DNA from: Romanomermis culicivorax
Taxonomy: Eukaryota; Nematoda; Enoplea; Mermithida; Mermithidae
DNA: 64,000 bases
Assembly (NCBI GenBank): GCA_963922205.1
Contig: CAWUHX010000141.1
Span: 372,001-436,000 of the forward strand
Reading direction: 5' to 3'
Shown: piece after piece, positions 1 through 12,300 of the stretch
How the letters are laid out: each line of letters opens with the position of its first letter
Position numbering within the stretch: position 1 is the stretch's first letter
Made by a program: the position numbers and the translations under genes
The notes under the pieces: generated by a model
What the model saw: the letters and a program-made list of their open reading frames with translations, nothing else
The model's database searches: none
What the model was told of the DNA's origin: nothing

Positions 1-284
1 TATCGGCGAATGAACTGTTTATCGACTCGAGAAGATCATAATCCTTAAGAAACTTGAGTAATACTTCGAAAAAGTTTTACGGTTACATTTTCATAGCAAA
101 AGCTAAAAAATATATGCAATGCAAAAAAGAAATCATCGAATCTGGAACCCTTTTCAAAGCAGACATAATCCCCATAGGCACCGATAATTATGGAACATGC
201 ACACACATCATTCATTTCGTGCATTTAAAAGTGAGAAGTATGCAAAAAAGAAATAAGGAAATTGAAATAAGTGGAAACTCTTAC

Positions 285-391
285 GTCATCATCAGGTGAC
301 AATCCGCATCGTTTTTCCCTAACGTTGGCCGCCTTTTGCAAAACACGAGTTATTAATAATAAATTACGTTGTGCATAATCGTGCGAAGGTT
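285..391 (-). CDS. RASA1: RASA1 exon 22 (RasGAP domain, last exon seen)
   Basis: After a 52-bp intron and CATTTTCTAG acceptor it encodes PSHDYAQRNLLLITRVLQKA, then ANVREKRCGLSPDDD. This fits the GAP helix A-x-R-x-L-x-L-x-x-K-x-x-Q-x-x-A-N. Phase 0 donor GTAAGA. The remaining GAP and C-terminal exons must lie left of here. Confidence 0.88.
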
Positions 392-3300
392 CTAGAAAAT
401 GATCAAAATGCGATGAGAAATAATAACTAGCATGTGATTATACCATTGATAAGTTCGTATTGTTTGGGATTTAATAAGGCCAGGCAAATGAGGCGAAGGA
501 ACAAGAATGAGCTAAAAAGGATTGGCAAAAATGAAAATCAAACACAGTAAAATAAACTATCGAAAAAACTGACCTTACGGCACGTACAGAAACTTGCAGA
601 TCGTCCGGCCATTTTTCCACGACCCGAATTTTCAATCTGTTCAGAATATGCTGAGCACTTCTGCAAAAAAGTCTGTCGAAAATTTTGAAAAATCCCAAAC
701 AAATTTCGATCGACAACTTCTAATAAAAGCCCGAATGCGTCAAATATTCAAATGACTCACTTAGGGAAATAAGTTACGGATTCTTTCAGAGAGTGACATA
801 TGGCCCGAGTAAAATTAATTAATAAGCTGGCGTGATCCCTTTCCGTCAACGCTATCCCAGGATATGCGGAAACAGCGCCGTAATCATTGACGGAAGACGA
901 TGGGTAAGTAGAGCAGGAAGATGAAGCGACGTTCGACACTGAGTTTCCACTTTCAAAGCTACACGAAGAATTTAACTTTAATTCGACTTTATGCGATTTT
1001 CGAAAATCGATCTGAAATTAAATTGACGATTAAACAAAAAAAATCACTTCAAAGATGAACAAAAGATTTTTCATCCATGTCTTGAGAACATACCTGTAAG
1101 AGGTCCGACCAGTTGGGGGGGGGGGTAAATCCGAAATTTTGGGGGAGGGGAGGGGGTCGAAAAAAGTCGATTTTTTTCCCAAAAAGGCCGAAAACATACA
1201 CTTTTTTTGCCAATTTTTTCCAAACTGGGGTGGGGGTTGGGTATATGGTTGGTCAAGTTGGGGGAGGGGGATCCCCTCCAACCCCCCCAATTACAGGTAT
1301 GCCAACAATGTCAATTTTTCTGCTTGAATAAAACACCAAAAATAAAAATTTTGGTTCCCAGTACGAACACTGACTGAACAGAGGAAGTTCAGAATTGCTA
1401 TTCATTCACCGGCAATGGACAAGCTATAGCTACAGTGATACAAATATACTATTCGAAGGTAGTTCACTCGCGTTCAAGGCAAATAAAAGTAGTCAAGCGG
1501 TATATACTCATTGTTTCGGCGCGAAGCGCCCAGAAAATTTTGCGCTTTCAGCCCATAAAATCACTAAAAATCAAGGAAATTAAGCCTCAGACCAGGGAAA
1601 AAATTTGTGCCAAAGGCACAAACGCTCAAAATTTTTTTTGCCATCCCAATTTTTTTTTGTGCCAAAAACCATGTTTTTGCCACTGTGTCTAGTGTCCACC
1701 ACAGCGTTTTTTTTGTGCACGGACATCTGTGCCAATTGGCACAAGAAGCCAAAAAAATTTGTGCCAAGAGCAGAAAAAATTTTTTCTACTGGAAACATAT
1801 ACTGAAAACTGCGGAAAAGTTTCAAGCCAAAAATTTGATAAAAAGTTAACGTTTAACGCATTGATTTTTTTAAAAATTGTGCCCAACCTATTTTTCAGCT
1901 GAACCATGTCGGTGAGATGAGAAAAAACTGTGCAAGAAAATAGTTCACGACGACTCTAAAAGAAATGTAATGCTGACAAAATTTAAGTACTCTAGAATTG
2001 TTTAGGAAGTTCAATTGATTCAATTTTCGACGACGAATATGAATTATCTACATAAGGTAAAGTGGGATGACTTTGATCAGGGGCGACTTTGATCAGAGTA
2101 TGGCATTTGATAACTATTTGAGATCAGCAGGTCATTTTTGCTGTGTAGACAATCCCTGCTGTGAGGTTGTCTACATACATACCTATGTTTTTTGGCCCTT
2201 TTTGGGAAGATTTCGACTTTTTTCGACCCCCCCCCCCAACTGGTCGGACCTCTTACAGGTATGCGATACTCTGAACAAAGTCACCTCTGATCAAAGTCAC
2301 CCCACTTTTTACCTTATATGTGTTTAAAAATAACGTAAAGACGAAAACTGTGTCAATTTTCGGTCGAAATATTGTACCATTACACACAATATAGATTTTT
2401 CTATTTGAATCAATCAAACACAAAAAGTAAGAATTCCAGTTTTGTTTGAATCCGAATATGACTGAATTAACAGAGAATTTCAGAATTTCTTTTCGCTCAT
2501 CAGTCATTGACAGTCTATAAAGTTAGCTGCAGCGATACTAATACACTGTTCAAAAAGAAATCGTTCGCATTCGGGTCAAATACACAAATAGGAAATATTA
2601 TATTCATTGACTCGGCACGAAGCACCGAAATTTTTTTGCATTTTCAGCCCTAAAATGTCTAAAAATCAAGGAAATTTAATGTTTGACCAGTCAAAAATTT
2701 TGTGCCAAAAACCATGTTTTGGCACAAAAAAACACTGGTCCACCACATACCTGTAAGACCTCCGACCAGTTGGGGGGGGGGGGGTGGTAAATCCGAAATT
2801 TGGGGGGAGGGGGTCGAAAAAAGTCGACATTTTTCCCAAAAAAGGCCAAAAAACAAACTTTATTTTAATTTTTTCCAAACTGGGGGGGGGGTGGGTGATG
2901 TTGGGTATATGGTTGGCCAAGTTGGGGGGGGGGGTCCCCAAGGACAGGTATGCTTGAGAAGCACAAAAAATTTATAACTACTACATATTATCATGCTCAG
3001 AACATGTGTGAGATGATCACAAAAAATTTGGAAAATGAAATATCGAAGACTTACTTTAAGTGCACACTTGAACTCAGAAATTTCGGCAACAGGTTGTTTT
3101 AAAGACGCTTTGATAAAATTGCGGGCGTCGCGGTTTAACAGTTCGTAGACTAGAATCGAGGCAAAGCTTGTTTTTCGAAAAAGTACAGCTGGTTCGACTA
3201 TAATGACAATGCTGAACTCTATGCGATACAACATCTATGGAATTTTCAAAATCTGTTTCTTCTAGGAACATCAGATCAGTTGGATGTAGAATACATGAAT

Positions 3301-6300
3301 CGTTTTGCTACAAAAAGACCTACTACTATCTCGTATTTCGCGTTGTAATTCGTTCATAATCAAGTCAGCATAAGAATTTTCCGTTGAGAAAATATGCAAT
3401 AACGCCAAAGCCAACCGGTGTTTATCTTCGTCCGTGGAAATATCGGCCAATAACTGACAGAGATCAAAATTATTGACCCGGAGTATCTGAGAAAATGAAG
3501 GAAAGTTCTCGTATATCTAGACAAATTATACCAGTTAGAGGAGCAGCGGTTTCACATTTTTTTTAAATATCCGTTCAGCTTCTCAATTTTTCATAATATT
3601 GGATCAGGTTCCTAAGAAAGTACGAAGGATACTGAATTGACACAGTAAACTGACGACTAAGCTAGTGCCGAATTTCTCAGTCTGCAGTGATCGAATCACC
3701 GTTAGTTCCAGCCAGTTTGAATTTAGCAACCTGTGTTGATTCAAGTTTTTATATGGCGGCGTATCCATTCCGCCAGAGTTTTTTAAGCCATTATCCCAAT
3801 TCTGACACTTTACTCGCCACGGAATAAATTTCTTCGGTTTCATATTATTATACCTTATTTAATTAAAAATTACCATGCGGAACAAGGAAATTAAAAACGG
3901 AAACAATACAATGTATGAACACAGATGTAACGGGGCCCCGAGGTCTGGGGAAGGGGATCAACGATTTTTTTGCGCCGGAGGTCAGTAATTCACAAAATTT
4001 TGGGGGAGGGGTCCCTCAAAGAAAAAATTCGATTTTATCACGAAAAAAGTCGGAAAAATTGTAATTTTTTCTGTAAAAAGACCGAAAAATGTATTCATCG
4101 AGCAACGCGGTGAGAAAATTTACATTTTTGACCATTTTTTGTTCAAAAATTGACATTCGTCAGTATTTTTTCGACCAAAAGTATGGGGGTCCCTACGGCT
4201 ACCATTTGGCTAGCCATAGGATTGGAAAATCCTGGGGGCGGTCGCCCAATGGCTAGCCATATGGTCGACGATATCTGGGAGGGTTGGTTCCCATAGCACT
4301 CCCCCCAATTACATGTATGTGTACGACACACATGTCCTCAGAAGGTAAATTTAAAATGTATACAATAAACTCCAACTGGTCCACGCTTCCTTATGAAATG
4401 ATTTGCACAGATTTTCTCGAGATGGAAATGAATATAAATTGCGCATCAGCTCAAACGTGATATACGGAAGTCCAGAAGTGTACATTCAATACAACTATTA
4501 ATATGCTATAATACACAGCCGATAGAAATTTTTTGTTTTAGATTTCTGAAACTTTGGAAAATTAATGTTTTCATGTATTATGAAAATCAAAATGAATCAT
4601 TAGTGGAAGCGTTTAGAACCGATATTTTCTTTTAAAAATATCAATTCCTATTTCAAAATTTAGAGTTATTTCGGTAGCGGTTTGTGAACTTCAGCCGGTT
4701 AATAAATACCGTTGCTCCTCTTATATCAGTCAGTCAGTTTTACTTCGAATAAACTACCGTACTCTTCCAAGGGCATAATTTTTTGTCGCTGATAACGTAA
4801 ATATAGGCGACATTGACCACATTCCATATCTTTAGATTTTACTTTGAGCCAGTCATGAATGACGAAGGTATCTTCGTTGCGATGTTGTTCATCGGGCGAA
4901 GATCTTTCGTTCAGAGCAATGTCGATTTTAACGCAACCTTATTTAGTATAAAAATAATTTTAGTCAAGTTGAAATATACTGAAACAAAAGAAAATTAAAC
5001 CATCAGTAAATTTTGATTAGGGAGAAGACATTGAAGCTCACCTAAATCTGAATGCCGCTGCAATCGTTTTGATCGTCCATAAAAATTTAATGTCACGTTA
5101 GAAACTTCATTATGCACATTTCTAAGTAACAATGAAAATAAGCACAAAGAACACATAAATATTTTGGTAAATCACTCTAGATCAATTTCCTCGTTGATTA
5201 GAACACTCCCCGCTGATGAACACCCTATTACAGAGGAATTGCTGCCGTTGGAGGCAGAAGGCGTGTAGTAACCCGTACGATAAATTTTAGCGCCATTGAT
5301 CGATAGAATGGCAAAAATGTCAGCGTAGTTTTTTGAATTTTCGTATCTGAAAATATATAATTCAATTAGAAAATGAGAAATTTGACAATTCATATGTGGT
5401 TGGTGGTTCGGAAAAAAGATCACCTGAAACACCTCTCGAAAATTTGTTTAAAACTAGTTTAAATTACTATTCATAGATGATCACAATGAGCGTTTTCATT
5501 TGCACTCTTAAGATCAGTTGGATTTTGAATATATCTCTTAAGCTGTATTTTGCCTCAAATTAATCGATTTTTTAAGATTCTGTCAGACAATAATCATAGA
5601 AAACAGCGAGAATTAATGATTTTATATCAGACAATTCCAAAAATACATCATATCATACATGTAATTGGGGGGGGGGAAGTCCTATGGGAACCCCCCCCCC
5701 CAGAAATCGTCGACCATATGGCTAGCCATTGGGCGACCGCCCCCCCAGGATTTTCCAATCCTATGGCTAGCCATATGGTAGCCCTAGGGACCCCCATAGT
5801 TTTAGTCGGAAAAATACGAAAAAATGTCATTTTTTCTATGAAAAATGTCAATTTTTGAACAAAAAATGGTCAAAAACGTCAATTTTCTCGGCGCTTCGCG
5901 CCATAAGTATATATTTTATCATTTTTTAGACAAAAATTACTACTTTTTAAAACGTTTTCGGACATTTTTCACAGAAAAAATCGAATTTTTTTTCCTTCAG
6001 GAATCCCTCCCCCCAAAATTTTGGGAATTACTGACCCCCCCCCCGGACCTCGGAGCTCCGTTACATGTATGCATTAAATGCTGACGTGTACAGACACTAG
6101 AATCATTTCGCCAACGAGCGGATAAGACAGGAAAGTCAGACCTGGTTACTGCGAGGTAACACGTTTAGGCGGGCCGACCTTTTAAACCCCTGTACATAAA
6201 CAAGTAATAACACAGGCGTGAAGTCAAAGAATTACAAAATGAAGAATCAGCCGCAGAAAAGTCGTAAATTTAAGTGAAAATGTAGAATTTCGCGCCAATT

Positions 6301-9300
6301 TTGTAATTTTAATTCCGAAACAAATAGTTTGTCATAACTTTCGACAAATTGCTCAAACGATCGAAATATTCCTGTTAATGTGTGCGTTAGGAGGACCAGG
6401 GAGGGAATATTCCAAAAAAATTACGTGACTTCTGTAGCTCTGGAATTATCACATTGAAATGCCTCGAGGCCATACATGCACATAGGGGGGTAAACCCCCA
6501 TACCTGAGATCTGGCCACCCACTGGCCCAAAAAAATCGTTAAACACTTCCCCTGAACCTTCTTCAAGACAGCTTTTTTGATGATTTTTGTGCATATTTTG
6601 TATGAAAAACAAGCTTTCAGAACTTTTTTTTGTTTTCTTGCTCACCCACCCAAAACCTCCCTCACAACAGAAGTTTATAAAATTTACTTCGCTTCGTGAA
6701 CCCTGAGATGAATTTTGTACATTCGACGAATTTTTTTCGACTGATCGCTCATTTTTCTATAACAACTGAACGGAGAAGAATATCTTCGACGATGACCAAC
6801 GCATAACGGGCTTAAAATTGATGACCATTCCTATAATTTATAGACTTATAACACGTCATAAAATCTGTCAACAAAAAAACGTTTCTCGAGAAATAACCTC
6901 GAATTGCTTTTCCGTATCCGTGTAAAAAAACATCTCGACTGGCTTATTAATGCCGTGTAAAACGATTTGGAAACAATAAGATTGGTCGAAAAGTGATCGA
7001 TGCACGTCGTAATACGAACAGTGGCATAAATCCAAAACTGATTTTGGTTTCGTTTGCTGCAAAAACTTTCACTGCGATTAAAATAGCACTAATGTCAATG
7101 ACGAATAAACGAAAGTTGATTTGATTGTGGAAAACAACCAGAGAGAGGCCTTCTCTAATACACGATTATGGGTACATGTGAAACTAATATAAGGCAAAAT
7201 ATTCATTTACATACATACATGTAACAGAGCCCCGAAGTCTGGAGAGTCAAGCGTTTTTGGGGGGGGCGGGGGTCGCCGATTCTCCAAAATTTTACGGCGG
7301 GTACGTCACTAAAGGGAAAAAATAAGATTTTTTCACTTTTTTTCACCAAGAAAGTTCAAAAGACGGTTAAAAAAATAGTAATTTTTGCATTAAAAACTGT
7401 GAAAAAATAGGCATTTTTGACAATTTTCGACTACAATTGGCAAAGGTAAGTAACTCTGGCATACATGTAGTATGGGAGGAGGTGTCATAGGAATTCAACA
7501 AACATCGTCGGCCATATGGCGACGGAATCATATAGCTAACTAGCCATAAGAAACATTAGAGTACCGTAACTTGGAAATATTTATCTTTAGTAAAAAATGA
7601 TTATTTTTGAACAAAAGAACGGTGGAAGATAATGTCATTATTCGGCTTTTCACTTTATTGAGTAGGTAACAACTTCTTTCGGTTTTGGACAACAATTGCC
7701 ATTTTTCGGACTATTTTAGCGGAAAACTGGATTTTTTTCATTTATTCACCTGCCTAAAATTTGAAAAAAACCCCATCCATAAAAAATCCGCCTGATCCCC
7801 GGGCCTTGAAGTTCATTACATGTACGAACTTGAATTGACCTGATGTCTAATTCATAATTTCACCTTTTCGCTTTCGTAGAACAATAACTGTCCTTCTATT
7901 TCCTTCAAAACGAAGAACATGTTGCGCCATTTACCGTCTAACTTTGCTTAAAATAAAAACGTATATTTACATAAATTGTGCATAAACAGGAACGACTTAT
8001 ATATGTTTTATTTACACTTATTATACATATAACCCGTCTTTGATACATTAGCACCCCCGCTTCGACAACTTATTCTATCCAAGCGTAAATGTTTATACAA
8101 TTCAACGTCCAAAGCATTATTGCTGTCGGGCAATTCCATAAACTATAGAAAAAGAGAAAAAATACATAGAAACAAAAATAAAATGAGTGAAAATAACTAC
8201 ATAGAAACAAAAATAAAATGAGCTCACTGAGGTTTTGTACAGAGGCGTTTGGAGGATAACCCCGCTGCATATTTCTGTCTTGCTGTATCGTTCAATGATG
8301 CTATGGAGGCTGCAATATGAATGATATTTGCAGAATAAAACACGAATAATAATTGTAGACGATTTTTATTCAAGAAATATACGTATTATTGTGTATTGTG
8401 AAAATTAAAAAACCAATTAGATCACTTCCGAGAAATATACCGTATTTGTGAAGTTTTCCAGAGTGGAACAAGCTTTTGCATATTTTAACCCTTAAATTCT
8501 TTTAAATTTTACGTTTTATAAAAGCGAGCGCCGACATCGAACCCGTCTATCAACGTTTTGATCGCTACTTTGTTGACACTCTGACCGGAATGGAAAAGCA
8601 AGGTGTAGTTTTGAGGATTACTGTCGCTAGGCTTCACGAGGTAGCTTCCTTTTCCAGCTTAATTTGAACAATTTACCAATAATCAATAACAATTATTGAA
8701 CTATGTTTTGAAATCATACCGCTCAACAACATTGTGGATGCTTCTTTAACTGATATAGAATTGTAAAAGTACGGCAAGTTGTTCGGCGACAACATTTCGG
8801 ACTCATGAAAAAAAGGTTATCATGCGATACGAGAAATACTTTAACATATAAGATATCGCGATGTGGGAAAAACTATAGTGGAAAAACGTAAGAAAATTCT
8901 GTAAATATAGTAATTGGTAGGGAGCGTAACAGGAATCCCCACAGGAATCGTCGGCCATGTAACTGGCCGTATGAGGATTAAACATCAGGTTTTGACAACA
9001 TAAATTTAATATGGAGGACCCACCACCTAAATTTTGGTTACCCCGACCAAACCTCGCCGGTTGAATGTTGAAAAATAACGTAGCAGTCTCCTCCATCTAC
9101 GAGGCCCGGAACGCACTAAACTGAATTTTTTGTAAGGTAGGTCACCTCTATACAAACACACAGGGAGTGCCATCATTGAAGAGAAATTAATTATGGTCCT
9201 ACAACAAAGTGCACTGTACCAAAGATGCAGGGTGCCCTGGAGCGAGCTATTGCATTGCAGGTATACAAAGCCGAGCTTTAAAATCATACATGTAACGGGG

Positions 9301-12300
9301 CCCCGAGGACTGGGGGGGTTAGGCAACTTTTTTTGGGCCGGGGGTCGGTAATTCCCACAATTTTTTTGGGGGGGGGGAGGGGTCTCTCAAGCTTCGTTTT
9401 TTTCACGAAAAAAGTCCGAAAAATTGTAATTTTTTTACAAAAAGATCGAAAAAATGTATTCATGGCGCGAAGCGCCCAGAAAATTAACATTTTTGACCAT
9501 CTTTTGTTCAAAAATTGTCATTTTTCATCAGAAAATTAACATTTTTCAGTATTTTTCCGACAAGTATGGGGGTCCCTACGGCTACCATATGACTAGCCAT
9601 TGGATTTGAAAATCTTGGGGGGGGGGTTCCCATAGCACTTCCAAGTTCCAAACCAATTACATGTATGCTTAAACCAACAGGGTTTGCGCGAATTTCAAAA
9701 AACATGTAAAAGTAAGCAAAGACACCCCCTGGAATCTCTAAAAGTGTTGGGTGTAAAATCGAGATATTCTTTAGGTGTGCATAGAGTCGAATTTCACCGG
9801 AAAATTTTCAGTGATATAAGGTACCACTCGATGCATTGTATAGGGCATTGCGTCAAACCTTTGCCATAGGATTTTGCAAACCATGCTGTTGCTACTCCGG
9901 TTGGCTTGAAAATGAAAATATACTATTTCACTAATATAATGCTGATGTTACTGTAAAAATTTTAAAATGCCAAGTTATTAGCCGCATGACTATGGTTCGA
10001 AAAACCTGAGAGACAAGACTCGAGCGGCCATGAAAATTTCGCCTGTTTGAGGGTCCTGTATTTCAGGGTCGTGGATTCTGCACAATCTTTTTTAGCACAT
10101 GAGTAGCACTCACGGCGAATAATATTTTGTAAATCTTCATTTTTAAATCGAACTAATTACGAGTGCGACACAGAGGAAAGTTTTAACTCAAAGTTTGGGT
10201 TACTATCGTCTCGTGCAGAGTAACCTGTTTCAAATTTCCTCATTTACCGATGAAACTCGGCCCTAAGCGCGCCTAAAAAACATCTAGATTCTGAACCCAA
10301 CAGTTTTTGAGATTTCAGGTGGGTGTTTTTGCATATTTTTCCAAGTTTGCAGAAACCCTGTTGATTTTAAGGGCTGGTTTTGCGTACTTATGTTGCTCCT
10401 TTCAGGATACCCTACATCTTTGTAGAGTGGATTTTGCTGTAAGATCAAAAAAATTTATTTATATCATGGCCGTATATCTATGGACTCACAACACTCATAG
10501 CGTGAAATTTTTGGAGCGGTCATGGAAAAAACTGATTCTTTTTGTTTCTAAAACCTGACAAAATAGCACAAAAATATCAACTGTAAAAATTTGTATTCGC
10601 ATCGGAAAACACCAAAAAATTAATTTTTGACTGTTTGTTCACAATTGACATTCTTATTCCGAATTTAGAAAATACATAATCGGCATATTCAGTACACATA
10701 TTCATTTTTAGCTCGGTTTTGTCTGAAAGGATAGTGTTCCAGTCCTTAAGATGGTCATACGATTGGAAAATATTGTGGAAATTGTCACACATATTTCGCC
10801 GAATAAATTTGGTGAGGACTCCATGGAACTTCCATCAATCACACGATGACATGACATTATATATTACGGTGAAAAATGATGAAACTGTCGATTTTTCAGA
10901 GCCTCGAACCATAAAAACGAATTTTATGAATGAGATTATACGAAAGCTATATTTTTCTTTCAATGAAATCTCTTAACTTTTGGAAACTTATGACTCACCA
11001 CGCGCATAAAAAATCTCGCTGGCCTCCTAAATTTTCGAATTCCAAAACGCGTATAGAGTCAATGTTTCCAATGAAATTTGATAGGAATTGATTAAGTTTC
11101 AAAAAATTGTTTCAAAATTTTACTAGGTTTTCAACCAATCCCTCGTAGACCAATCCATTTTCTTTCGTTCGTTCGGATCGTACCCATAACCAATTCCCTT
11201 CCAGTTCTTCGATTACAGTGAAAATATCGCTCTTCACGAAACTAGAACATTTAAACATATACTGTTCACGATAGAAGTGTATGAAAAATTTGAATGATTG
11301 AACCTTAGTTCTTCGCTATCTTGCATACCACGAAACGAAACTACCGCCACAACTTTTCGTTCGGAACGTTCAACGAATTTCTGTAGGACACATTTTTTGT
11401 TGGAATATCTCATATGTACATAAATGGGTAAACAAAAAATGCACGTTTCAAGATTGTGAAAAAATTACAAATTCCTGAACAGGAAACAGAGCATACATGT
11501 AATTGGGGGCGGGGGGGGGTTGTGTCAAGCAGAGCACCCCATGGGGGGGGGTATGGGGGGGGGGGGTATTACCCCCGTCTTAGATTTGAAAATTCATTTA
11601 CTACCCCCATAAAAACAGCTCACTCTAGCAAAAAATTTTGTTAGACTTCATCTTCTCCTCAGTAGGTTATACCAATTGGAGAAAAATTACAGAATGTGTG
11701 ATTCTGAAGAATTACTCACTGCTCTTTTTGACACATTTACTGAGCAAATGATAATGGAAAAGTATGTAACTTCTGTGCCATATAGTGATTTTTAGGAAAG
11801 GATATCAGCACATTAATATATAGTACTTGTAGGAAATCATTATAAATATAATTGGGAGATGAAATAATGACTCATGTATATGTGATTAATCAAAAAATCG
11901 CCCCTTGGGAGGAAAAACATTATGTTCTTAAAATCCTTCCTCTTCATACTCTCCTTTCCTTTTTCCCACTTCTGCGTTGGGTCTTCTGTGCGCATATGGT
12001 TATATTTCTCCACCCAAGCTGTGGCATACTTTCCTGCTAAGAGTCGAGACATGCGAGGCCCGTTGAAACTCGTGGTTCATAATCTAATGGGATCTACATT
12101 CGGCAGCAACATGTTCAATTGGAAGCACTGTTCGAAGTTTAATCAGTGATGGGATAAGTCCATACAGCTGAAGATGCTAGTTGAAACAATGTTTGCAAAC
12201 GTACGTTGTGCCCTATTCTTGAAATGTGCAGGAATCAGTTGGCACAACAGTGTAAAAAGTGTGACTATTCTGTATAATTACTGTATTGAAGTTGCATGAT

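Larger units (their letters stand above)
1012..3054. other. RASA1 intron 18, filled with repeats
   Basis: No coding exon is seen. The intron holds a dispersed repeat rich in GTGCCAATTGGCAC palindromes, two family-B TIR copies with long G runs, and a foldback element nested in the dispersed repeat. Each is listed separately. Confidence 0.8.

Noticed and set aside
1-100. Minus-strand FLKDYDLLESINSSFAD as the next RASA1 exon (GAP end)
   Set aside because: The peptide could fit F-L-x-x-L near the GAP end, but the best acceptor (TATTTTTTAG at about 103) leads to a stop in the needed phase, and other AGs are weak. Not annotated.
579-660. RASA1 exon 20 ending at the GTAAGG donor (579)
   Set aside because: GTAAGG is a better donor match, but only the GTCAGT five bases on gives the phase required by exon 21 and the V-S-x-F motif.
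1071-1331. Gly/Pro-rich open frames in family-A and family-B elements
   Set aside because: They are translations of poly-G/poly-C tracts inside MITEs, present in several frames at once and not conserved between copies.
3604-3654. Extension of RASA1 exon 16 toward NLIQYYEKLRS
   Set aside because: That frame is preceded by a TAG and followed by a TGA with no donor between; the 3655 donor keeps phase.
11840-12149. Open frames inside the hAT-like copy as a transposase remnant
   Set aside because: Short, overlapping in several frames, and no hAT dimerisation-domain motif. The element looks non-autonomous.
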